DNA from: Streptosporangiaceae bacterium
Lineage (GTDB): Bacteria; Actinomycetota; Actinomycetes; Streptosporangiales; Streptosporangiaceae
DNA: 23,443 nucleotides
Assembly (NCBI GenBank): GCA_030041195.1
Contig: JASHOI010000257.1
Span: 1-23,443 of the forward strand
Reading direction: 5' to 3'
Part shown: one piece after another, positions 1-5,732 of the stretch
Layout: every line of letters starts with the position of its first letter
Position numbering within the stretch: the stretch's first letter is position 1
Made by a program: the position numbers and the translations under genes
Notes under the pieces: model-generated
Told to the model about the DNA's origin: nothing
What the model saw: only the letters and a program-made list of their open reading frames with translations
Database searches by the model: none

Positions 1-833
1 TTGGTGCCGTACTCGATGAACGTGCCGATCGCCGCGTCCACCACCCGGTGGTTGTTCCACCACGCGTACCGCAGGTCACGCTCGAGCAGCTGGTGGTTGC
101 CCTCGTCGGCGAGGGCCATCAGCAGCGTCGCGTAGCCGTTGGAGATGTGCCGCGACTCGTCGGACTGCACCGAGTGGAACACCGTCGGCAGCAGGTAATC
201 GCCGTTGGCCGCCGCCTCGGCCGGCATGGCCACGAACAGCGTGTTGGTGAACGCGGTCTCGGCGACGATCGTCAGGTAGATGCTCGCCGCGGTGATCGCG
301 TCACCGGTGATGAATCCCTCGGCGAACTGCCGGCCGATCGTGCCGCAGTAGTCGTTCTGGAAGTCCCTCAGGCTGCTGTTGAATCCGGCCGGGTCGATGT
401 AGTTCTGCATGTACAGGCGCTTGAGGTTCTGCTGGATCGTCGAGTGCCGGACCTCGTCGATCATCTGGATCGCCTGGCCATTGTGCAGCTCTGGGTTGGG
501 CACCGTGCGGAACAGCAGCGGCATCGCCCGCGCCGCCGAGATCTCGGGCAGCGGGATGATCGACAGGAACAGCTTCTGCCACTCCAGCCACCGCTCCTGG
601 ACCTGGCGGAACATGTTGCCCCGGATCGCGCCGTCCTCAGCGCCGTAGACGCGGTGGTCCTTTTCCTCCTGCATCGGGAAGTAGGACCGCAGGACCTGCT
701 TGAGCGGGTCCTTCTTCTGCGCCTTCTGGAACGTGTAGTCGGTTCCGTACTGTGACACTGGCTCGTGGTAGAGCGGCTCCCAGGCGAGTTCCTGGATCTT
801 CTGGTGGGCCTTTGCCACGCTCTGGCGACTCAT
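1..833 (-). CDS. prmA: Propane 2-monooxygenase hydroxylase large subunit, 5' part (partial at left edge)
   Basis: This is the N-terminal 277 residues of the alpha subunit of a soluble bacterial multicomponent monooxygenase of the PrmA/MimA type. The enzyme uses O2, NADH and partner subunits to hydroxylate propane, and in some mycobacteria acetone and phenol. The start MSRQSVAKAH is typical of the family and follows a good site (AAGGAAGGGG, reading the minus strand). All diiron ligands expected by alignment to methane monooxygenase MmoX are visible: E97 in PEISAAR, E127 and H130 in DEVRH, E192 in AETAFTN, and E226 and H229 in DESRH. T196 is the conserved active-site threonine. Reductase, beta subunit and coupling protein genes would be expected beyond the left edge. 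The gene is intact as far as seen. Family assignment is firm from remembered homologues. The substrate range (propane, acetone or another small molecule) is inferred. Confidence 0.95.
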   Translation of the reverse strand, partial: MSRQSVAKAHQKIQELAWEPLYHEPVSQYGTDYTFQKAQKKDPLKQVLRSYFPMQEEKDHRVYGAEDGAIRGNMFRQVQERWLEWQKLFLSIIPLPEISAARAMPLLFRTVPNPELHNGQAIQMIDEVRHSTIQQNLKRLYMQNYIDPAGFNSSLRDFQNDYCGTIGRQFAEGFITGDAITAASIYLTIVAETAFTNTLFVAMPAEAAANGDYLLPTVFHSVQSDESRHISNGYATLLMALADEGNHQLLERDLRYAWWNNHRVVDAAIGTFIEYGT

Positions 834-861
834 GGTCACCCCTTCCTTCACTCGGGCCGGC

Positions 862-868
862 TGAGACA
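862..868. promoter_or_regulatory. TGAGACA half-site near the prmA start
   Basis: The heptamer TGAGACA lies about 30 bp upstream of the prmA start codon. It equals the right arm of the two palindromes at 994-1006 and 1336-1348, extended by CA. No left arm is present, so it may be an auxiliary weak site or chance. The sequence match is seen; any function is inferred. Confidence 0.3.
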
Positions 869-954
869 GCTGCCTGCCCCCGTGATCGTGTCCGCTGGCG
901 TCGCCGCCTGAGGTCGCCACCGGACGCACGAGCTTCGCACGGCCGAAGACTGCC

Positions 955-970
955 GGTGACCTGCATCACA
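955..970. promoter_or_regulatory. CRP/GlxR-like binding site upstream of prmA
   Basis: The sequence GGTGA-CCTGCA-TCACA matches the CRP-family consensus TGTGA-N6-TCACA at 9 of 10 arm positions. It lies about 120 bp upstream of the prmA start, between that gene and the TCTCA-N3-TGAGA palindrome. Actinobacterial CRP/GlxR proteins use this type of site. Here it could link monooxygenase expression to carbon status. Only the motif is seen; binding is inferred. Confidence 0.45.
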
Positions 971-993
971 CCTCGTGGCGAGCCGGTCGTGGT

Positions 994-1006
994 TCTCAAC
1001 ATGAGA
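994..1006. promoter_or_regulatory. Palindromic operator candidate O1 (TCTCA-N3-TGAGA), prmA side
   Basis: TCTCA-ACA-TGAGA is a dyad with 5-bp arms and a 3-bp spacer, and the right arm extends to TGAGACA. It lies about 160 bp upstream of the prmA start and just downstream of the small gene's stop. The same dyad recurs at 1336-1348 beside the regulator gene. The most economical reading is that the Fis-type helix-turn-helix of the neighbouring MimR-like activator binds both. The dyads are seen directly; their owner is inferred from position. Confidence 0.6.
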
Positions 1007-1039
1007 CAGGCTCCGACCAGCGGCGGAGCGAAATCCGTG

Positions 1040-1288
1040 TCAGCTCTCCCCGAACATGGCGCTGCGGATCTCGGCAAGGTGGTCCCGGACGTCCCGGGAG
1101 ACCTGCATGTTCCCCTCGGCCGCCGGCTCGATGCCAAGGGTCCGGAGCAATTCCGCGGCGGGCGCGCCCGGATCCCCCGCATCCCCGAGGACGGGATGCA
1201 GGCCCTGTTCGGCCAGGTGGTGGAACACGAGGTTGACGATGCTCCACGGATTGAAAGTCTCGTGCTGCGGTTCGCCCGACCGGTCCAT
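1040..1288 (-). CDS. Small 82-aa protein of unknown function between prmA and its regulator
   Basis: I do not recognise this family. The ATG at 1288 is preceded by a strong ribosome binding site, GGTAGGAGGT, which decides the start; an upstream in-frame extension lacks one. The protein is soluble, mildly acidic and has no signal peptide or membrane segment. It contains a hydrophobic helical stretch (NPWSIVNLVFHHLAEQGL, residues 13-30), a Gly/Pro/Ala-rich linker near 35-45 and a second helical part (residues 46-80). It has no cysteines. It lies upstream of prmA on the same strand with a 206-bp gap, and one palindromic site lies 48 bp upstream of its own start. This suggests co-regulation with the monooxygenase. 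A role as accessory, assembly or co-regulatory protein is a guess from context only. Confidence 0.7.
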   Translation of the reverse strand: MDRSGEPQHETFNPWSIVNLVFHHLAEQGLHPVLGDAGDPGAPAAELLRTLGIEPAAEGNMQVSRDVRDHLAEIRSAMFGES

Positions 1289-1335
1289 GGGGTACCTCCT
1301 ACCCGAGACCGTTAGAGCTGGCCACGGATCGGCGG

Positions 1336-1348
1336 TCTCAACTTGAGA
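1336..1348. promoter_or_regulatory. Palindromic operator candidate O2 between the small gene and the regulator
   Basis: TCTCAA-C-TTGAGA is a perfect dyad; adding the flanking G and C gives 15 bp (1335-1349). It lies in the divergent region, 48 bp from the small gene's start and about 106 bp from the regulator's start. Each arm reads TTGAGA outward, close to a -35 TTGACA element, so binding here could directly affect promoters in both directions. It shares arms and spacing with O1 at 994-1006. Autoregulation by the adjacent regulator is inferred. Confidence 0.65.
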
Positions 1349-1454
1349 CACCTGTGTGTTACGGCGTTGTTACTTTGTAGGTACGACGCACATCCCGGAT
1401 GACCCCCCGCGGGCCGATCCGCCGCCCGCCAGAGCACCGGGAGGCAGGAGGGCC

Positions 1455-3257
1455 ATGTCGCCTGCAGCAGCGCGCCCGCCGGCCCTGACCGATGGCGATC
1501 GGCTGGCTGAGACCCGGGAGCGGTTCCTCACCGCCGAATCGGTTGACCCTCATCGGGTGCGGGACACGATCCTGGCCTCGTGGTGGCGCTCCCGGCGGTG
1601 GAACGTGGCGGCCGACCGGATCGACCTGACCTACCTCGGCGATCCCGACCTGGACACCCCGCTGACCCGCAGCGCGCTGCCGGTGCTGCAGCACCTGCGC
1701 GAGCACCTGGAGGGCCAGCCGATCAGCGTCATCCTCACCGATGCGGCCGGGATTGTGCTGACCCGGCTGGTGGCAGACCACGATCTCGACCGGCACCTCG
1801 ACAGCGTGAAGCTGGCTCCCGGGTTCAGCTACGCGGAGGAGTCCGTCGGCACCAACGGCATCGGGACGGCGCTGGAAGGCGGCCGTCCCATGCACGTGTT
1901 CGGCCACGAGCACTACGCCGAGAACCTCGAGGATCTTGCCTGCGCCGGGGTCCCGATCCGGCACCCGATCTCCGGCAAGACGCTCGGCGCTGTCGACCTG
2001 ACCTGCTGGCGCAAGGACGCTGACCCGCTGCTGATCACCCTGGCCAAAACCACGGCCGACCAGATCACCCAGGCGCTGCTCACCGACAGCAACGCCCGCG
2101 AGTTCGAGCTGCTGCAGGAGTACCTGCGGGCGTGCCGGCACAGCGCCGGGATCGTGCTGGCGCTCAACCACGACGTGGTGATGATGAACGAGTACGCCCG
2201 CCAGGCGCTCGATCCCGGCGACCAGGCTGTGCTGCTCGGGCAGGCCACCGAGGCGCTGGCCAGCCGCCACTCCGCCGCCGTCGAGCTGGAGCTGCCCACC
2301 GGATCCCGGGCACGGATGTACTGCCGGCCGCTGCGCGGCGCTGACCGGCTGGCCGGCGGCGTGGTGCACGTGAAGCTGGTCGAGTCCGGCAGCAGGCCGG
2401 CCGCCCCGGCCGGGCCGCAGGCCCGGATGATCCTGCCCGGCCTGGTCGGCTCGGGCACGCTCTGGCTGCGCGGGTGCAACCAGGTGGAAAAGGTCTATGA
2501 CTCCGGCGAGTGGCTGGCCATCGAGGGCGAGCCCGGGGTCGGCAAGCTGGCCGTGGTCCGTGCGGTGCACCAGCGCCGGAACCCGGCCGGCCGGTTCCAC
2601 GTGCTCGACGCCGCCGACGCCGACCAGGACTGGCAGGTCACGGCGCGCAGCGAGCTGCTGACCGGTGCCGGCTGCCTGGTCCTCAGGCACGTCGACCGGC
2701 TGGGCCCGAAGCGGCTGCATGCGCTGTCGGCCGCGCTGCAGGAGACCCGCACCGCTGGCCGGCAGGACGAGCTCTGGGTCGTGGTCACGCTGGCTCACGG
2801 CCCGGCCAGAGGCGACCTGGCGGGGCTGCTCCGGTTCTTCCCCAGCACCGTGGAGCTGCCGCCGCTGCGGCATCACATCGAGGACCTGCACGACCTGGTG
2901 CCATTCCTGCTCGCGAAGCTCAACCAGCACCCCCGCCTGACCTGCTCGCCCGAGGCCATGCAGATCCTGATGCGGTCGAGCTGGCCGGGCAACACCGAGC
3001 AGCTGTGGCAGGTGCTCAGGCGCGTCGTGCAGCACCGCCGCACCGGCACCATCCGCGCGGGCGACCTGCCGCCCGAGTGCTGGACGGTCAGCCGTCGGCT
3101 GCTCAGCCCGCTGGAGTCGATGGAGCGCGATGCGATCGTGCAGAGCCTGCTCGACTCGGGGGGCAACAAGGTCAAGGCGGCCCAGTCGCTCGGCATGTCG
3201 CGGGCGACGATCTACCGGAAGATCCACGAGTACGGCATCGTCGCCCCGTCGGGCTGA
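1455..3257 (+). CDS. mimR: GAF-AAA-Fis transcriptional activator of AcoR/MimR type
   Basis: A 600-aa regulator divergent from the monooxygenase gene. The ATG at 1455 is chosen because AGGAGG lies just before it; a GTG 33 codons upstream lacks such a site. Domains in order: N-terminal GAF sensor (about 75-210, with the AcoR-like HEHYAENLEDLACAG stretch at 151-165), a PAS-like segment (about 215-310), a reduced AAA domain (about 330-535, P-loop GEPGVGK at 358-364) and a Fis-type helix-turn-helix (about 560-595, AAQSLGMSRATIYRKI). The sigma-54 contact motif GAFTGA is absent, and the Walker B position reads LVLRHVD rather than a hydrophobic run ending in DE. This fits actinobacteria, which generally lack sigma-54. 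MimR of mycobacteria is known to give acetone-responsive expression of mimABCD; the same role here is inferred. Likely targets are the two palindromes upstream. The gene symbol is by analogy. Confidence 0.85.
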   Translation: MSPAAARPPALTDGDRLAETRERFLTAESVDPHRVRDTILASWWRSRRWNVAADRIDLTYLGDPDLDTPLTRSALPVLQHLREHLEGQPISVILTDAAGIVLTRLVADHDLDRHLDSVKLAPGFSYAEESVGTNGIGTALEGGRPMHVFGHEHYAENLEDLACAGVPIRHPISGKTLGAVDLTCWRKDADPLLITLAKTTADQITQALLTDSNAREFELLQEYLRACRHSAGIVLALNHDVVMMNEYARQALDPGDQAVLLGQATEALASRHSAAVELELPTGSRARMYCRPLRGADRLAGGVVHVKLVESGSRPAAPAGPQARMILPGLVGSGTLWLRGCNQVEKVYDSGEWLAIEGEPGVGKLAVVRAVHQRRNPAGRFHVLDAADADQDWQVTARSELLTGAGCLVLRHVDRLGPKRLHALSAALQETRTAGRQDELWVVVTLAHGPARGDLAGLLRFFPSTVELPPLRHHIEDLHDLVPFLLAKLNQHPRLTCSPEAMQILMRSSWPGNTEQLWQVLRRVVQHRRTGTIRAGDLPPECWTVSRRLLSPLESMERDAIVQSLLDSGGNKVKAAQSLGMSRATIYRKIHEYGIVAPSG

Positions 3258-3321
3258 CCGCCAGCGCCCAGGATCCGCTCGGCGTCGCGCCGGGTCCCGG
3301 CCAACCGCCGTATCGCGGCGA

Positions 3322-3356
3322 TTTCCCATGACCTGGGTAGCTCAGGTCGTGGGAAA
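3322..3356 (+). terminator. Strong hairpin terminator after the regulator gene
   Basis: The arms TTTCCCATGACCTG and CAGGTCGTGGGAAA pair over 14 bp (one G-U pair) around a 7-nt loop, 64 bp after the regulator stop. There is no long U tract, which is usual for actinobacterial hairpins. The stem is long enough to be convincing as a factor-independent terminator or 3'-end stabiliser. Confidence 0.8.
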
Positions 3357-3439
3357 CGGCCAACCCCGGCGACACCGTTGCGCCCGGACGACTCGGCCGC
3401 GGCCAGCCGCGCCGGATACCCCCGCCCCCCGGCGTTCCT

Positions 3440-3502
3440 GGTCGGCGGGGTTTCCGCGTTGGTCGGCGGGGTTTCCGCGTTGGTCGGCGGGGTTTCCGGG
3501 TC
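3440..3502. repeat. Three tandem copies of a 21-bp repeat
   Basis: The unit GGTCGGCGGGGTTTCCGCGTT occurs at 3440-3460 and 3461-3481 identically, and at 3482-3502 with changes at its end. The length is a multiple of three, so open frames pass through it on both strands, but none has a credible start or composition. I treat it as non-coding. It is the kind of array that can vary in copy number between strains. Confidence 0.85.
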
Positions 3503-3802
3503 GGTCGGTCTCTGCAGGCGCGGCGCGCCGGTTTCGGACCGTCGTGGCGGTTTTCGGCGCGTGTCCGGATCTCTGCCCAGTGCACATTTACTTCGTTCGG
3601 TCGTTCGGTGACCACATTCCGGACATATAGCCCTCGAAAATGACTGAAACGGATGAAGAGTGAGCCGGTGGGGTCGCGGTGAGGTCGCAGCGCGCCATAG
3701 GGGCTTGTGGCTTGCGCCGGGCGGGTGGTTCGACTTGATCAGCCCTGATCAGATGTCGGCCCAGGTCGGTGGGGTTGATCCTTTCGGATTTGCCATGACT
3801 CC
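3503..3802. other. Intergenic stretch without a convincing gene
   Basis: Downstream of the tandem repeats and before the aldo-keto reductase stop, I see no open frame with a credible start and composition. It holds a direct repeat TCGTTCGG at 3593-3600 and 3601-3608. It also holds two TGATCA copies (3736-3741 and 3746-3751) one helical turn apart. The latter can fold as a 6-bp hairpin about 52 bp beyond the reductase stop and could be a weak terminator for it. Confidence 0.5.
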
Positions 3803-4705
3803 CTATCTGGGCACGGACGTAAGCCGTGCCATCTCGTCGGTGGTGAGCCGGAGCGCGGCGGCCGCGACATTGGCGGCCAGGTGGTCGGGATCGCCGGTGC
3901 CCGGTATGACCAGGACGTGCGGGCCGCGCTGCAGCGCCCAGGCCAGCCGGACCTGTGCTGCGGTGGCTCCGTGTGCTCGCGCGACCGCGAGCACGTCGGC
4001 GTTCTCGGTGCCGGTGACACCGGCTCCCCTCCCTTCGCCGGCGATCGTGAAGAAGGGCACGAACGCGACGCCTTGCCGTCCGCAGGCTTCCAGGAACTCG
4101 TGTTCCCCGGCGCTCGCGCCGATGCCGTAGCGGTTCTGCACGCAGACCACCGGGGCGACGGCCTGCGCCTCGGCAAGCAGTTGCGGCGTCACGCCGGAGA
4201 CGCCCAGGTGCCGGATCAGCCCGGCCTGGCGCAACTCGGCCAGCGCGCCGACGTGCTCGGTGATCGACGTCATGCCCGCTTGCACGCGCAGGTTCACCAC
4301 GTCGAGATGGTCACGCCCAAGCTGGCGCAGGTTCTCCTCGACCTGGCCGCGAAGCTGGTCTGGCCTGGCCCGGTCGGTCCACTCCCCCCACGGATCCCGG
4401 CCCGGCCCGACCTTGGTGACGATGACCAGGTCGTCGGGGTAGGGCGCCAGCGCCGAATTGATCAGCTCGTTGGCCGACCGGAGCGGGGAGAAGTAGAACG
4501 CGGCGGTGTCGATGTGATTGACGCCGAACTCGACCGCGCGGCGCAGCACCGAGATCGCCTGGTCACGGTCGCGCGGCACGGCGTCCGCCACCAGGGCCCG
4601 ACCGGTCTGCGGCAGGCGCATCGCGCCGAACCCGATCCGGTTCACCACCAGGTCACCGAGCTTCCAGGTTCCCCCGTCCGCCGCGGTAATCTGCCCCAGG
4701 CTCAT
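3803..4705 (-). CDS. Aldo-keto reductase, YdbC/PdxI-like
   Basis: A 300-aa TIM-barrel NADPH-dependent oxidoreductase. The ATG at 4705 is chosen over one nine codons upstream because GAAGGG precedes it. The fold signature is complete: VNRIGFGAMRL (21-31), the catalytic aspartate D66 in HIDTAAFY, Y71, K98 in VIVTK, and the C-terminal nucleotide-binding part LVIPGT (265-270). The usual strand-4 histidine region reads LDVVNLRV (134-141). This is the form I recall in E. coli YdbC, which was shown to be a pyridoxal reductase (PdxI). The active site therefore lacks the classical His of the tetrad, as in that subgroup. Pyridoxal or another small carbonyl compound is a possible substrate; a link to the ketone metabolism next door cannot be excluded. 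The gene appears to be transcribed alone, from the AT-rich region upstream. Confidence 0.85.
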   Translation of the reverse strand: MSLGQITAADGGTWKLGDLVVNRIGFGAMRLPQTGRALVADAVPRDRDQAISVLRRAVEFGVNHIDTAAFYFSPLRSANELINSALAPYPDDLVIVTKVGPGRDPWGEWTDRARPDQLRGQVEENLRQLGRDHLDVVNLRVQAGMTSITEHVGALAELRQAGLIRHLGVSGVTPQLLAEAQAVAPVVCVQNRYGIGASAGEHEFLEACGRQGVAFVPFFTIAGEGRGAGVTGTENADVLAVARAHGATAAQVRLAWALQRGPHVLVIPGTGDPDHLAANVAAAALRLTTDEMARLTSVPR

Positions 4706-4761
4706 AAAAAATCCCTTCAGCGCAGTGCGCATGAATAGCTGCCCAGGCAGGATGTACTCCC

Positions 4762-4828
4762 GAATGAATTATGTCAAATAAAAGATAGTGAAATAAAAAT
4801 CTGCTATGATTTATCGCAATTGATTAAC
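4762..4828. other. AT-rich island (24% GC) upstream of the aldo-keto reductase
   Basis: Sixteen of 67 bases are G or C, against roughly 70% around it. On the minus strand it contains a consensus -35 TTGACA (4772-4777), but no good -10 follows at 16-18 bp. On the plus strand it contains an extended -10-like TGCTATGAT (4802-4810). It may be the reductase promoter, a nucleoid-protein (Lsr2-type) site or a remnant of foreign DNA. The composition is counted from sequence; the role is inferred. Confidence 0.6.
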
Positions 4829-4847
4829 CCGGGAATGTCACCCGGGT
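4827..4847 (-). terminator. Candidate terminator of the ABC exporter operon
   Basis: Reading the minus strand, ACCCGGG and CCCGGGT form a 7-bp stem with a 7-nt loop and are followed by TTAATCAATT, a moderately T-rich tail. It lies about 137 bp beyond the stop of the ABC ATPase gene, in the direction of that operon. The stem is short, so confidence is moderate. Confidence 0.5.
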
Positions 4848-4895
4848 CCCGGCATCGCGACGCGGCGCACGGGGCGGTGGCGGATGAGCACGAGC

Positions 4896-4935
4896 GCAGG
4901 TCAGCAGGTCAGCAGGTCAGCAGGTCAGCAGGTCA
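4896..4935. repeat. Five tandem copies of GCAGGTCA
   Basis: Five perfect 8-bp units in a row occupy 4896-4935, between the hairpin at 4827-4847 and the end of the ABC ATPase gene. The unit length is not a multiple of three and no gene overlaps it. It is a simple-sequence array likely to vary by slippage; no function is evident. Confidence 0.9.
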
Positions 4936-4983
4936 GGGTGACACGCCGGTTCTGGCATGGCACGCGGCCACCGGGTATGCCGG

Positions 4984-5727
4984 TCAGCCGAGCTGACTGA
5001 TGTGGCGGATGATCTCTTCCACCGGGCGGTCTTGGGTGAGCTGGATGTCGTCGATGACCGCGCCGTCGCGGAGCCGGATCAGCCGTTCGGCTCTGGCGGC
5101 GATCTGCGGGTCGTGGGAGGCGAGCAGGATCGTGATCTGGTGTTCGGCGCGCAAGCGAGTGAGCAGGTCGAGGATCTCGGTGGCGTTGGCGGAGTCGAGG
5201 TTGCCGGTGGGCTCGTCGGCGAGCAGCAGCTTCGGGGTGTTGATCAGGGCGCGGGCGATCGCGATGCGCTGCTGTTCGCCGCCGGACATCCGTGCGGGCA
5301 GGGAACGTTCGCGCCCGGCCAGGCCGACCGCTGCCAGCAGGTCCCTGGCCCGGCCGCGCTTGTCCCAGCCGGTGCGGTACGGCAGCACGGGCGCAATGAC
5401 GTTGTCCAGGACGGTCAGCCCGGGCAGCAGGTTGTAGCGCTGGAACACGAAGCCGACGGTGCGCCGGTAGTCGGCCAGTGCGGCGCCGCGCAGCGCGGTG
5501 ACCTCGGTGCCGTTGCTGATGATCGTGCCGCAGTCGGGCCGTTCCAGCGCGCCGATCAGGTGCAGCAGTGTGGACTTGCCCGAGCCGGAGGCGCCGGTCA
5601 GCGCGACGAACGCGCCCGCCTCGATCGTCAACGTGACGTCGGCGGCGGCGGTGACTTGCCCGCCCTGGCCGGTGCCGTACCGCTTGGTGACACCGCGCAG
5701 CTCAAGCGCGGAGGGAGGGGCCGTCAT
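4984..5727 (-). CDS. ABC transporter ATPase, MacB/LolD type
   Basis: A 247-aa nucleotide-binding subunit that would power the FtsX-like permease encoded just upstream. Motifs: Walker A GASGSGKST (45-53), Q-loop Q96 in FVFQRYNLLP, signature MSGGEQQR (147-154), Walker B LLLADE (167-172) and switch histidine H205 in ASHD. The wording ADEPTGNLD is typical of the MacB/LolD/FtsE family. The start ATG is preceded by GAGGAG inside the end of the permease gene and lies 5 bp after its stop, so the two are translated together. The system probably exports or extracts hydrophobic compounds, peptides or lipids at the membrane; the substrate is unknown. Confidence 0.95.
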   Translation of the reverse strand: MTAPPSALELRGVTKRYGTGQGGQVTAAADVTLTIEAGAFVALTGASGSGKSTLLHLIGALERPDCGTIISNGTEVTALRGAALADYRRTVGFVFQRYNLLPGLTVLDNVIAPVLPYRTGWDKRGRARDLLAAVGLAGRERSLPARMSGGEQQRIAIARALINTPKLLLADEPTGNLDSANATEILDLLTRLRAEHQITILLASHDPQIAARAERLIRLRDGAVIDDIQLTQDRPVEEIIRHISQLG

Positions 5728-5732
5728 TTCGG

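Noticed and set aside
48..755. 235-aa open frame opposite prmA
   Set aside because: It is the antisense shadow of a strongly conserved hydroxylase gene; its Arg/Val/Leu-rich composition is typical of reverse frames in high-GC DNA.
1359..3329. 656-aa open frame antisense to the regulator
   Set aside because: Long reverse frames are common in GC-rich DNA. The plus-strand protein has clear GAF, AAA and Fis domains, while the reverse product resembles nothing.
3378..3611. Short frames through the 21-bp repeats (for example a VGGVSAL-repeat peptide)
   Set aside because: No ribosome binding site, open on both strands because the unit is 21 bp, and no resemblance to known repeat proteins.
3736..3751. 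Paired TGATCA as a regulatory operator
   Set aside because: It lies downstream of the aldo-keto reductase stop rather than upstream of a gene; a weak terminator is the more natural reading.
4896..4935. CRISPR or origin iterons at the 8-bp repeats
   Set aside because: Units are directly adjacent without spacers, only 8 bp long, and there is no replication or cas gene nearby.
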